A stretch of 64,000 nucleotides of DNA from Saccharothrix australiensis (GTDB taxonomy: Bacteria; Actinomycetota; Actinomycetes; Mycobacteriales; Pseudonocardiaceae): assembly GCF_003634935.1 (NCBI RefSeq), contig NZ_RBXO01000001.1, positions 868,001-932,000 of the forward strand, written 5' to 3'. The notes beneath the pieces were generated by a model. That model was not told where the DNA came from and did not search any database. It saw only the letters and a program-made list of their open reading frames with translations. The position numbers and the translations under genes were made by a program. Below, in pieces: positions 8,813 to 18,374 of the stretch. The first letter of the stretch is position 1. Each line of letters starts with the position of its first letter.

Positions 8813-10195
8813 ATGGCGGAACCGACGAGCGCACCGGCGCAACCGGAACTGAACCGGGCCATCGGCCCGAAGTTGCTGCTGTTCTTCGTGGTCGGCGACA
8901 TCCTCGGCACCGGGATCTACGCCCTGACGGGCAACGTGGCCGGCAAGATCGGCGGCGCGCTGTGGCTGCCGTTCCTGATCGCCTTCGTCGTCGCGTTCCT
9001 GACGGCGTTCAGCTACCTCGAACTCGTCGGCAAGTACCCGCGGGCGGCCGGCGCGGCCCTGTACACCAACCGCGCGTTCAAGATCCAGTTCCTCACGTTC
9101 ATGGTCGCGTTCGCGGTGATGAGCTCCGGCATCACCTCCGCCTCGTCGGCCGCGCTCGCGTTCGGCAAGACCTACCTCCAATCCGTCATCAAGGAGTTCT
9201 TCTCCGACACGTTCACGGTGTCGGCGACCCTGGTCGCGGTCCTGTTCATCGCCGGGCTCGCGGTGGTCAACTTCCGGGGCGTGTCCGAGTCGGTCAAGGC
9301 GAACGTCGTCCTGACCTGCATCGAGCTGTCCGGCCTGGTGATCATCATCGCGATCGGGGTGTACGCGATCGCGGCCGGCGACGGCGACACCGCCCGGCTG
9401 ACGCAGGTGGACCCGGCGCCCGGCCAGTCGGCCCTGGTCGCCATCACCTCGGCGACGGCGCTGGCGTTCTTCGCGATGGTCGGGTTCGAGGACTCCGTGA
9501 ACATGGCCGAGGAGACCCGCGACCCGGTGCGGATCTTCCCGCGCGCCATGCTGTGGGGCATGGGCATCGCCGCCCTGATCTACGTGCTCGTGGCGGTCAC
9601 GTCGTCGCTGCTGATCCCGGCCGACGAGCTGGCGACGGCGGGCAGCTCGGCGCTGCTGCGCGTGGTGCAGGTGGGCGCGCCCGGCTTCCCGCTGTGGGTG
9701 TTCTCGCTGATCGGCCTGTTCGCGGTCATCAACTCGGCGCTGATCAACATGCTGATGGCGAGCCGGCTGGTCTACGGCATGTCGCGGGAGCGGATCATCC
9801 CGAAGGTGTTCGGGACCGTGCACCCGTTCCGGCGGACGCCGTGGATCTCGATCGTGTTCACCAGCGGGGTGGCGATCATCCTCGTGTCCACCGCCGACAT
9901 CGCCAAGCTGGGCGGCACGACGGCGTTGCTGCTGCTGGTGGTGTTCACCATCGTCAACGTCGCGGTCCTGGTGCTGCGCAAGGAGAAGGTCGGGCACCGG
10001 CACTTCCGCGCGCCCACCTGGGTGCCGGTGCTCGGCGCGCTCACCTGCGCGTACCTGGCGAGCCCGCTGTCCGGCCGGCCCGCCGACGACTACCTGATCG
10101 CCCTCTACCTGCTCGGCGCGGGCCTGGTGCTGTGGTTGATCAACCGGTTGGTGCACGGCAAGGTCGAGTTCGACGCCGAGAAGCTGTCGAAGTAG
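8813..10195 (+). CDS. APC-family amino acid permease
   Basis: The 460-residue protein has about 12 membrane helices. The N-terminal FFVVGDILGTGIYALTGNVA is the substrate-binding TM1 motif (GxGI type) of the APC superfamily. Further motifs are FFAMVGFEDSVNMAEETRDP (TM6 region) and SRLVYGMSRERIIPKVFG. It likely imports an amino acid or polyamine with protons. The ATG at 8813 has no Shine-Dalgarno. CACACT (8799-8804), 8 nt upstream, may be a -10 element of a leaderless transcript. Confidence 0.9.
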   Translation: MAEPTSAPAQPELNRAIGPKLLLFFVVGDILGTGIYALTGNVAGKIGGALWLPFLIAFVVAFLTAFSYLELVGKYPRAAGAALYTNRAFKIQFLTFMVAFAVMSSGITSASSAALAFGKTYLQSVIKEFFSDTFTVSATLVAVLFIAGLAVVNFRGVSESVKANVVLTCIELSGLVIIIAIGVYAIAAGDGDTARLTQVDPAPGQSALVAITSATALAFFAMVGFEDSVNMAEETRDPVRIFPRAMLWGMGIAALIYVLVAVTSSLLIPADELATAGSSALLRVVQVGAPGFPLWVFSLIGLFAVINSALINMLMASRLVYGMSRERIIPKVFGTVHPFRRTPWISIVFTSGVAIILVSTADIAKLGGTTALLLLVVFTIVNVAVLVLRKEKVGHRHFRAPTWVPVLGALTCAYLASPLSGRPADDYLIALYLLGAGLVLWLINRLVHGKVEFDAEKLSK

Positions 10196-10219
10196 CGCCG
10201 GCGCGGGAGGATGACGACC

Positions 10220-11092
10220 ATGCTGGAGATCGCCCGCGGCGCGGCGCGCGCCGTCGTCACCGCGGACGGCGCGGGGCTGAAGTCGTTCGAGGTCGGCGGC
10301 GTGCCCTACGTCGAGACCTACGACGCCGAGCCGCCGATGGGCAGTGGCGCGGTGCTGGTGCCGTGGCCCAACCGCACCGCCGGCGGCCGGTGGGTGCTGG
10401 ACGGCGTCGAGCAGCGGTTGGCGATCACCGAGCCCGAGCGCGGCAACGCGATCCACGGGCTGGTCCGGCGCGTCGCGTGGACCGTGGTCGAGCACACCGG
10501 GTCGCGGGTGTCGCTGGAGGCGCCCGTCGCCGGGGCCGGGTGGCCGGTGGAGCTGACGACCTCCGTCACCTACGCGTTGGACGACCACGGGCTGACCGTG
10601 TCCCACGGCGTGCGCAACGCGGGGTCGGCGCGCACGCCGTTCGGGGTCGGCGCGCACCCGTACCCGCGTGCCGGGCTGTCGTCCACCGACGAGTCGGCGC
10701 TGTCGCTCGCGGCGACGACCGTGCTCCCGCTGGACCGCGCGACGATGATCCCGTCCGGCCCGGCGGTGCCGGTGACCGGCGAGGACGACTTCCGCGTGGC
10801 GCGCCTGCTGGCGGACGTCCGGCTCGACACCCCGTTCGGCGGCTGCGAACCGGTGGACGGGCTGGTGCGGCACGTGCTGCGCGGTCCGGGCGGCGCGGTG
10901 GAGGTGTGGGCCGACCCGGACTTCCGGTGGGTGCAGGTCTACACGCCCGACGACTACCCCGGACGCGGTCGGGCGGTCGCGGTCGAGCCGATGACGTGCC
11001 CGCCGGACGCGTTGAACTCGGGCGTCGACCTGCTGTGGCTGGAGCCCGGCGAGTCGTGGGCGGGCCGGTGGGGTTTGCGCCCGCTGGCCTAG
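10220..11092 (+). CDS. Aldose 1-epimerase family protein
   Basis: The protein (290 residues from this start) matches the bacterial aldose-1-epimerase fold: LVPWPNRTAGGRW, then NAIHGLVRR, GVGAHPYPR with the catalytic-type His, and VAVEPMTCPPDALNSG with the catalytic-type Glu. It interconverts sugar anomers; the specific sugar is unknown. An ATG at 10211 directly abuts GGGAGG (10205-10210), too close for initiation. The in-frame ATG at 10220 has 9-nt spacing and is preferred. It lies 15 bp after the permease and may be cotranscribed. Confidence 0.85.
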   Translation: MLEIARGAARAVVTADGAGLKSFEVGGVPYVETYDAEPPMGSGAVLVPWPNRTAGGRWVLDGVEQRLAITEPERGNAIHGLVRRVAWTVVEHTGSRVSLEAPVAGAGWPVELTTSVTYALDDHGLTVSHGVRNAGSARTPFGVGAHPYPRAGLSSTDESALSLAATTVLPLDRATMIPSGPAVPVTGEDDFRVARLLADVRLDTPFGGCEPVDGLVRHVLRGPGGAVEVWADPDFRWVQVYTPDDYPGRGRAVAVEPMTCPPDALNSGVDLLWLEPGESWAGRWGLRPLA

Positions 11093-11111
11093 GTTGTTAG
11101 CGTCGCTAACT
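11075..11111 (+). promoter_or_regulatory. Leaderless promoter with embedded palindrome
   Basis: TTGCGC (11075-11080), a 17-bp spacer and TAGCGT (11098-11103) give a good actinomycete promoter placed 8 nt before the ATG at 11112. The -10 lies within GTTAGCGTCGCTAAC (11096-11110), a perfect palindrome with 7-bp arms around one base, which could be a repressor operator. Confidence 0.6.
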
Positions 11112-12305
11112 ATGAACGTCGCGATCACGGGTGGCCACGTCGTCCCGGTGGCCGGTGAGCCCGTCGAGGGTGGCACGGTCCTGATCAGGGACGGGCGGAT
11201 CGTCGCGGTCGGCGCGGACGTGGCGGTGCCGGACGACGTGCCGGTCGTGTCCGCCGAGGGCGCGTGGGTCCTGCCCGGATTCGTGGAGGCGCACGGCCAC
11301 CTCGGCGTCCACGAGGAGGGCGAGGGCTGGGCGGGTCAGGACACCAACGAGATGACCGACCCCAACGGCGCGCGGCTGCGCGCCCTGGACGCCATCAACC
11401 CCGCCGACACCGGGTTCGCGGACGCGCTGGCCGGCGGCGTCACCACGGCCGTGATCAAGCCGGGCTCCGGCAACGTGATCGGCGGCCGGACCGTCGCCGT
11501 GAAGTGCTGGGGCCGGACGGTGGACGAGATGCTCGTCCGCGAGCCGGTCAGCGTGAAGAGCGCGCTCGGCGAGAACCCCAAGCGGGTCTACGGCGAGCAG
11601 AAGAAGATCCCGTCGACGCGCCAGGGCGTCGCGGCGGTGATCCGGGACGCGTTCACCAGGGCGCAGGACTACGCGGAGCGGAAGGCGGCGGCCGACGGCC
11701 CGTTCGAGCGGGACAACACGCTGGAGGTGCTGTCGCGCGTGCTGGACGGCTCGCTGCCGTGGTGCCAGCACTGCCACCGCGCCGACGACATCGCGACGGC
11801 GCTGCGGCTGGCCGAGGAGTTCGGGTACCGGCTCGTCGTCAACCACGGCACCGAGGGCCACCTCGTCGCGGACCTGCTGGCGGAGCGCGGCGTCCCGGTG
11901 ATCGTCGGCCCGCTGTTCACCACGCGGTCGAAGGTCGAGCTGCGGTCCCGCTCGCTGCGGACGCCGGGCGTGCTGGCGCGGGCGGGCGTCGAGATCGCGA
12001 TCACCACCGACCACCCGGTGGTGCCGATCAACTTCCTGGTGCACCAGGCGACCCTGGCCGTGAAGGAGGGGCTGGACCGGGACGTCGCGCTGGCGTCGAT
12101 CACCGCCAACCCGGCCCGCATCATGGGCCTGGACGACCGGGTCGGCTCGCTGCGCCCCGGCCTGGACGGCGACGTGGTGATCTGGTCCGGCGACCCGCTG
12201 GACGTGATGAGCCGCGCGTTGCGGGTGTTCGTGCAGGGGCGCGAGGTCTACCGGTACGCCGACGGCGAGGGCGTCGTGACCGACCCGTTCTACCGGGAGC
12301 CCTGA
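11112..12305 (+). CDS. Amidohydrolase (imidazolonepropionase-like)
   Basis: The 397-residue protein of the metal-dependent amidohydrolase superfamily has a composite N-terminal beta domain (GGTVLIRDGRIVAVG). It then shows the metal motif EAHGHLGV, a lysine-containing VKCWGRTVDEM region, the HCHRADDI and NHGTEGHL histidines, and ITTDHPVVP with the catalytic Asp. It is closest to imidazolonepropionase-like or dipeptidase-like actinobacterial amidohydrolases of unknown substrate. No ribosome binding site is present and the start is probably leaderless. Confidence 0.85.
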   Translation: MNVAITGGHVVPVAGEPVEGGTVLIRDGRIVAVGADVAVPDDVPVVSAEGAWVLPGFVEAHGHLGVHEEGEGWAGQDTNEMTDPNGARLRALDAINPADTGFADALAGGVTTAVIKPGSGNVIGGRTVAVKCWGRTVDEMLVREPVSVKSALGENPKRVYGEQKKIPSTRQGVAAVIRDAFTRAQDYAERKAAADGPFERDNTLEVLSRVLDGSLPWCQHCHRADDIATALRLAEEFGYRLVVNHGTEGHLVADLLAERGVPVIVGPLFTTRSKVELRSRSLRTPGVLARAGVEIAITTDHPVVPINFLVHQATLAVKEGLDRDVALASITANPARIMGLDDRVGSLRPGLDGDVVIWSGDPLDVMSRALRVFVQGREVYRYADGEGVVTDPFYREP

Positions 12306-12317
12306 CCGCGGCGCGGT

Positions 12318-12620
12318 TCACCGGTCCCGTTCGTCGGACTCGGCGTTCCCGTCCACCGACCCGATCTGGATGGCGGGCCCGTGGACCACCGAGTTCTCGA
12401 TCGTGTTGGTGACGGTGCGCCCGGACGCGGGCGGTCCGGCGGGCGGTTGTTCCCGCCGCGCCGGGCGGCGCAGGCCGACGAGCGACACCGCCAGCCCCGC
12501 GACGCCGGCGCACGCGCCGACCACGCTCGCCACCTGGTCGGCCCGCTCCAGGCCGACCAGCGCGACCCCGACGCCCACCGCCACGAGGAGCAGGCCACCC
12601 GCCGCCCAGAGCCACCGCAT
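12318..12620 (-). CDS. Small two-TM protein with RHIM-like C-terminal motif
   Basis: The 100-residue protein has two predicted membrane helices (about 3-23 and 29-50), a Pro/Arg linker, and a conserved-looking tail at about 70-91 reading TVTNTIENSVVHGPAIQIG, then SVDG. The IQIG core with flanking Asn/Gly/His resembles RHIM and RHIM-like bacterial amyloid signalling motifs (BASS/pRHIM) reported from actinobacteria. The role of this protein is unknown; a membrane effector activated by amyloid templating is inference. It is convergent with the amidohydrolase. Confidence 0.7.
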   Translation of the reverse strand: MRWLWAAGGLLLVAVGVGVALVGLERADQVASVVGACAGVAGLAVSLVGLRRPARREQPPAGPPASGRTVTNTIENSVVHGPAIQIGSVDGNAESDERDR

Positions 12621-12648
12621 GGCACCGAGTATCCACGGGCGAGGGGTG

Positions 12649-13791
12649 TCAGCGGCGCAGGTCGCGACCGATCACCACGCGCTGGATCTGGTTGGTGCCC
12701 TCGAATATCTGGAGCACCTTGGCCTCCCGCAGGTACCGCTCCACCGGGAAGTCCCGCGTGTACCCCGCGCCGCCCAGCACCTGGACGGCGTCCGTGGTGA
12801 CCTTCATGGCGGCGTCGGTGCACACCAGCTTGGAGATGGCCGCCTGACGGGTGAACGGCAACCCCCGGTCACGCCGACGGGCCGCGGCCAAGTAGGTGGC
12901 GCGGGCCGATTCGACGGCCGCCGCCATGTCCGCGAGCAGGAACTCCAAGCCCTGGAAGTCGATGATCGCGCGGCCGAACTGCGTGCGCTGCTTGGCGTAC
13001 GCCACCGCCTCGTCCAGCGCCGCCTGGGCCAGGCCGACGGCGCAGGCCGAGATGCCGAGCCGCCCGGAGTCCAAAGCGGACAGCGCGATCCGCAGCCCGT
13101 CGCCCTCCTCGCCGATGCGGCGGTCGCGGTCGATCTCGACGCCGTCGAACACGAGCTGGGCGGTGGGCGAGCCGGTGAGGCCCATCTTCCGCTCCGGCGT
13201 GGCGGCGGTCAGGCCCTCGGCGCGGCCGGGCGCGAGGAAGCAGCTGATGCCCTTGCTCCCGGTGTCCGCCGTGCGGGCCATGAGGGTGTAGAAGTCGGCC
13301 ACGCCGGCGTGCGTGATCCACGCCTTGGTGCCGTTGACGACGTACCGGTCGCCAGTCGGCACGGCGCGGGTGGACAGCGCGCCCGCGTCGGACCCGGCGT
13401 GGGACTCGGACAGGGCGTAACCGCCGAGCAGGTCGCCGCCCAGGATCTCGGGGAGCAGGCGCTCGCGCTGCTCGTCGGTGCCGAACGCCGCCAGGGCGTA
13501 GCTCGACATCACGTGCACCGAGAGGCCGACGCCGACGGTCATCCACGCGGACGCGACCTCCTCCAGCGCCTGGAGGTACACCTCGTACGGCTGCTCGCCG
13601 CCGCCGAACCGCTCCGGGTACGGCAGGCCCAGCAGGCCGCTCTTGCCCAGCAGGCGGAACGCGTCCCTCGGGAAGCGCCCGTGCTCCTCGGCCTCGGCCG
13701 CGTGCGGCGCGAGTTCGTCGCGGGCGATCTCGCGCACGAGCGCGAGCAGGTCCTCGGCTTCGGTGGTGGGCAGCAGGCGCTCGGCGGGCAT
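12649..13791 (-). CDS. Acyl-CoA dehydrogenase
   Basis: This 380-residue FAD enzyme introduces a 2,3-double bond into an acyl-CoA. Signature stretches are GGYALSESHAGSDAGAL (FAD/substrate region), NGTKAWITHAGVADFY, YAKQRTQFGRAIIDFQ, QVLGGAGYTRDFPVER and the C-terminal QIFEGTNQIQRVVIGR, where the Glu of FEGT is the catalytic base position in short/medium-chain types. The ATG at 13791 follows GGAGG. It is divergent from a TetR gene with a strong palindrome between them. Confidence 0.92.
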   Translation of the reverse strand: MPAERLLPTTEAEDLLALVREIARDELAPHAAEAEEHGRFPRDAFRLLGKSGLLGLPYPERFGGGEQPYEVYLQALEEVASAWMTVGVGLSVHVMSSYALAAFGTDEQRERLLPEILGGDLLGGYALSESHAGSDAGALSTRAVPTGDRYVVNGTKAWITHAGVADFYTLMARTADTGSKGISCFLAPGRAEGLTAATPERKMGLTGSPTAQLVFDGVEIDRDRRIGEEGDGLRIALSALDSGRLGISACAVGLAQAALDEAVAYAKQRTQFGRAIIDFQGLEFLLADMAAAVESARATYLAAARRRDRGLPFTRQAAISKLVCTDAAMKVTTDAVQVLGGAGYTRDFPVERYLREAKVLQIFEGTNQIQRVVIGRDLRR

Positions 13792-13835
13792 CGTCGACCT
13801 CCGGGACGGGCTGATCCGTCGGCTAGGTGGGGACC

Positions 13836-13871
13836 GTACTGTGTGGAGTACTCTAGGACGTACCACAGTAC
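13836..13871. promoter_or_regulatory. TetR operator between acyl-CoA dehydrogenase and tetR
   Basis: GTACTGTG (13836-13843) and CACAGTAC (13864-13871) are perfect 8-bp inverted arms 20 bp apart. Internal GGAGTAC and GTACC half-sites suggest two overlapping dyads. The element is centred between the divergent genes. Confidence 0.7.
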
Positions 13872-13901
13872 TGCCGCCAGGGAGTGTGACACAGTTTCGC
13901 C

Positions 13902-14498
13902 ATGACCTCGATCGCGCACAGGCCGCTCACGCCCCGGCAGGTCGACCTGCTCGGCAGGCTGGAGGCGCTGGTGCTCGCCGAGGGGTTCGCGCACTTCACC
14001 CTGGACGACCTCGCCGCGCGCCTGCACTGCTCGAAGTCGACCCTGTACGCGCTCGCGGCCAGCAAGGAGCAGCTCGCCGTCCGGGTCGTCGGCCGGTACT
14101 TCAAGGGCGCGGCCGAGCGCATCGAGCAGCGCGTGGCGGGGATCAAGGACGTGCGCGCCCGCGTCGGCGCGTACCTCGCGGGCGCGGCGGAGGAGCTGCG
14201 CCGCGCGTCCGCCCAGTTCATCGCGGACGTGTCGGCCTTCGCGCCGACCCGCTCCACCTACGAGCGCAACGCGCGGGCCGCCGCCGAGCGCATCCGCTCG
14301 TTCATCCAGGAGGGCGTGCGGGACGGCGTGTTCCGGGAGGTCCACGCGACCCTCGTCGCCGAGATGGCGGGGCTGCTCATCGAGGGCATCCAGACCGGTG
14401 TCCTGACCCGTCGGGCCGCGGTGTCCGACGCCGAGGCGTTCACCGCACTGGGTGAACTCCTGCTCGACGGACTGCGGAGGGAGCGGAGCGAGGCATGA
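13902..14498 (+). CDS. TetR/AcrR-family transcriptional regulator
   Basis: The 198-residue protein has a TetR HTH (FAHFTLDDLAARLHCSKSTLY, then ALAASKEQL, about 28-58) and an all-helical ligand domain. It probably represses the divergent acyl-CoA dehydrogenase and itself through the palindrome at 13836-13871, responding to an acyl-CoA or fatty acid (inference from neighbour). Its stop overlaps the next start (ATGA), so the downstream kinase is translationally coupled. Confidence 0.88.
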   Translation: MTSIAHRPLTPRQVDLLGRLEALVLAEGFAHFTLDDLAARLHCSKSTLYALAASKEQLAVRVVGRYFKGAAERIEQRVAGIKDVRARVGAYLAGAAEELRRASAQFIADVSAFAPTRSTYERNARAAAERIRSFIQEGVRDGVFREVHATLVAEMAGLLIEGIQTGVLTRRAAVSDAEAFTALGELLLDGLRRERSEA

Positions 14499-15433
14499 TC
14501 GTCGTCGCGGGAGAGGCGCTGGTCGACCTTGTGCCCACGGCCGGGGGCGCCCTCGTGCCGCGTCCGGGCGGCGGGCCGTACAACGTGGCCGTCGCCGCCG
14601 GGCGGCTGGGCGCGCCGGTGGCCTTCCTGTCGCGGGTGTCCGCGGACCTGTTCGGCGACCGCCTCGTGGAGCGGCTGCGCGCCGCGGGCGTCGGCACCGA
14701 CCTGGTCCAGCGCGGCCCGGAGCCCACCACGCTGGCCGTGGTGGGGCTCGCCGACGACGGGTCCGCGCGGTACTCGTTCTACGTCGAGGGCACGGCCGAC
14801 CGGCTGGTCGCCGACCCCGGACCGCTGCCGCCGACCGTGCGCGCCGTGTCGTTCGGCACGCTGTCGCTGGTTTTGGAGCCGGGCGCGAGCACGTACGAGC
14901 GCGTGCTGCGGCGCGAGGCCGAGCGGGGCGCGCTGACGGCGCTCGACCCGAACGTCCGACCCGACCTGATCCGCGACCCCGCGGCCTACCGCGCGCGGTA
15001 CGCCTCGTGGCTGCCGCACGTCGGCCTGCTCAAGCTCTCCGTCGACGACGCGCGCTGGCTCGCCGAGCTGCCGCCCGACGCGCCCGAGGACGCGGTGCTC
15101 GACGTCGTCCGCGACTGGCGGGCCGCCGGGCCGGCGGCCGTCGTGCTCACCCTCGGTAGCGCCGGGCTGGCCGTGCTCACCGGCGGTGACGAGGTGATAC
15201 GCGTCCCACCGGTGCCCGTCGACGTGGTCGACACCATCGGCGCGGGCGACACCGTGCAGGGCGCGCTGCTGGCGTGGCTGCACGACCGCGACGCGCTGTC
15301 CGCCGAGGCCGTCCGCGGTCTCGACCGTGCCGAGTGGACGCGAGCGCTGACCCGTGCGGGCGAGGCGGCGGCCCTTACCTGCTCGCGTGCCGGAGCGGAA
15401 CCCCCGTTCGGGAACGAACTGGGGATGACCTAG
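14495..15433 (+). CDS. PfkB-family carbohydrate kinase
   Basis: The 312-residue ribokinase-fold kinase shows the N-terminal signature PGGGPYNVAVAAGRLG (sugar-binding loop) and the C-terminal VDTIGAGDTVQGALLAWL, which holds the catalytic Asp and anion hole. The sequence is closest to fructokinase-like members; the sugar is not determined. The start overlaps the tetR stop. A small hairpin CTCAC-N5-GTGAG follows the stop at 15436-15450. Confidence 0.85.
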   Translation: MIVVAGEALVDLVPTAGGALVPRPGGGPYNVAVAAGRLGAPVAFLSRVSADLFGDRLVERLRAAGVGTDLVQRGPEPTTLAVVGLADDGSARYSFYVEGTADRLVADPGPLPPTVRAVSFGTLSLVLEPGASTYERVLRREAERGALTALDPNVRPDLIRDPAAYRARYASWLPHVGLLKLSVDDARWLAELPPDAPEDAVLDVVRDWRAAGPAAVVLTLGSAGLAVLTGGDEVIRVPPVPVDVVDTIGAGDTVQGALLAWLHDRDALSAEAVRGLDRAEWTRALTRAGEAAALTCSRAGAEPPFGNELGMT

Positions 15434-15450
15434 CTCTCACCCGGTGTGAG

Positions 15451-15706
15451 GTGGAGAAACACGGCGAACGGGCTACGGTGGTGGGTGCACGCTAGCCACC
15501 GTGCATCCGCGTGTGATGCCGGTCCCATCTCGCAGAATCGGTTCACGCCGCGGCTGTCGAGCGGGTTGGCCGCCGACTAGCGTGGCACAACTGACAGGAC
15601 CCCAACGGGGTGGTGCTGTGTGGTGCGGGACGCCCCGCGTCCGCGCGCCGGCGAGTGCGAGAGACCCGCACGCGGCCACCCCGCCCTAGCGTGAGAGGGA
15701 CTCTGA
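15451..15706 (+). promoter_or_regulatory. gltA upstream region
   Basis: No gene is seen. Nested inverted repeats lie at 15476-15505 (CGGTGG/CCACCG and TGCACG/CGTGCA), possibly an operator or leader hairpin. A purine-rich GAGAGGGA before the ATG at 15707 serves as ribosome binding site. Confidence 0.4.
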
Positions 15707-17020
<1,314 letters not shown>

Positions 17021-17035
17021 CCAACGACGGACCCC

Positions 17036-17067
17036 AAGGCCCGCGCCACCCCGGTGGCGCGGGCCTT
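17036..17067 (+). terminator. hairpin terminator after gltA
   Basis: Arms of 15 bp (AAGGCCCGCGCCACC / GGTGGCGCGGGCCTT) with a 2-nt loop lie 15 bases after the gltA stop. It is one of the strongest hairpins in the window. Confidence 0.9.
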
Positions 17068-17119
17068 CCGTCTTCCCGCCCGTCGTGCGGCGCGGTCCGG
17101 GTGCTCCTGGGGCCGGCCC

Positions 17120-17803
17120 GTGGACTCCGCGACCGTCGTCTGGTTCCGCCGCGACCTGCGGGTCGCCGACCACCCCGCGCTGGCGGCGGCCGGCCGGGCC
17201 GCGCGCGGGCCGGCCCTGTTCGTCCTGGACCCCAGGCTGCCGGCGGTCGCGGGCAGGTCGCGGGTGGAGTTCCTGCTCCGGTGCCTGCGGACGCTGGACG
17301 ACCGGCTCGGCGGTCGGCTGATGGTGGTGTCCGGCGATCCCGTGGACGTGGTGCCCGAGGTCGCGCGATCCGTTGGCGCGTCGTCGGTCCACGTGTCGGC
17401 GGACGCCGGACCCTATGGGCGGCAACGGGACGCGGCCGTCTGGGCGGAGGTCGAACTCGTGCGGGTCGGCTCGCCGTACGCGGTGACGCCCGGCCGGGTG
17501 GTCAAGGCGGACGGGACGCCCTACCGGGTGTTCACGCCGTTCCGCCGGGCGTGGGCGGACCGCGGGTGGCGGGCGCCCGCCGGCACCGATGAGTCCACTG
17601 TGGACTGGATGCGGCCGGGTGGGACCGAGGCGCTGCCGGACGTCGCGCCGCTGGAGGACGCGGCCGAGCTGTGGGCGCGGTTCCGCGACGAACGGCTGCC
17701 CGACCACGCCCGTGACCGCGACCGGCCCGACCTGGACCGCACGAGCCGGCTGTCGGCGTACCCGCGCTGGGGCGTGCTGCACCCCCGCACCGGCGGCCGT
17801 TGA
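17120..17803 (+). pseudogene. Truncated deoxyribodipyrimidine photolyase
   Basis: The protein starts VDSATVVWFRRDLRVADHP, the classic photolyase/cryptochrome N-terminus, and keeps the whole alpha/beta antenna domain (VKADGTPYRVFTPFRRAW). It ends at about 227 residues just after TSRLSAYPRWGVLHPRT, the beginning of the FAD-binding domain. Family members run to about 430-480 residues, so the catalytic FAD/DNA half is missing. None of it appears in other frames before the sigma factor gene. It is probably a decayed gene, though a functional antenna-only product cannot be excluded. Confidence 0.8.
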
Positions 17804-17882
17804 GTGATCGGATGCAACGAATGGGGTCGCTTCCGCATTAGGGGTGCGAAATCGAGGTCGAGTCGACGAGCGGGAGTGGCCG

Positions 17883-18374
17883 ATGGAGTTCGCGGAGTAC
17901 GTGGCGAGGCAACGTCCCGCGCTGATGCGGTTCGCCACGGTCCTGACCTGCCGGACGTGGCTCGCCGAGGACCTGGTGAGCGACGTGCTGGGCCGGGCGT
18001 TCGAGCGCTGGGAACGGATCTCGGGGATGGCCGAGCCGAACGCCTACGTGCGGCGGATGGTCGTCAACGAGTACCTGTCCTGGCGCAGGAGGCTGACCCG
18101 CACGTCACCGCGCGCCGAGGTCGAGCCGGTGGTGACCTCCGACGGCGCGACCGAGCGGGCCGAGCGGGACGCGATGATCCGCCGCCTCGCCCGCCTGCCG
18201 AGGAAGCAGCGCGCGGCCGTGGTGCTGCGCTACTACGCGGGCCTGTCCGACCGGGAGATCGCCACCCAGCTGGGGTGCCGGGAACCGACCGTGCGCAGCC
18301 AGATCCACCGGGCGCTCAACGCCCTGCGCATCGACCTCACCGCCGGCGCCCCCGACTTCCAGGAGACCTCATGA
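17883..18374 (+). CDS. SigE-family ECF RNA polymerase sigma factor
   Basis: The 163-residue protein has sigma region 2 (FATVLTCRTWLAEDLVSDVL, then RAFERWERI, WRRR) and region 4 (LPRKQRAAVVLRYYAGLSDR, then EIATQLGCREPTVRSQIHRAL). This is typical of the actinobacterial SigE-family (SigE70-type) sigma factors. The ATG at 17883 follows GGGAG. The stop overlaps the start of the next membrane protein (ATGA), a usual arrangement for a sigma factor and its regulator. Confidence 0.9.
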   Translation: MEFAEYVARQRPALMRFATVLTCRTWLAEDLVSDVLGRAFERWERISGMAEPNAYVRRMVVNEYLSWRRRLTRTSPRAEVEPVVTSDGATERAERDAMIRRLARLPRKQRAAVVLRYYAGLSDREIATQLGCREPTVRSQIHRALNALRIDLTAGAPDFQETS

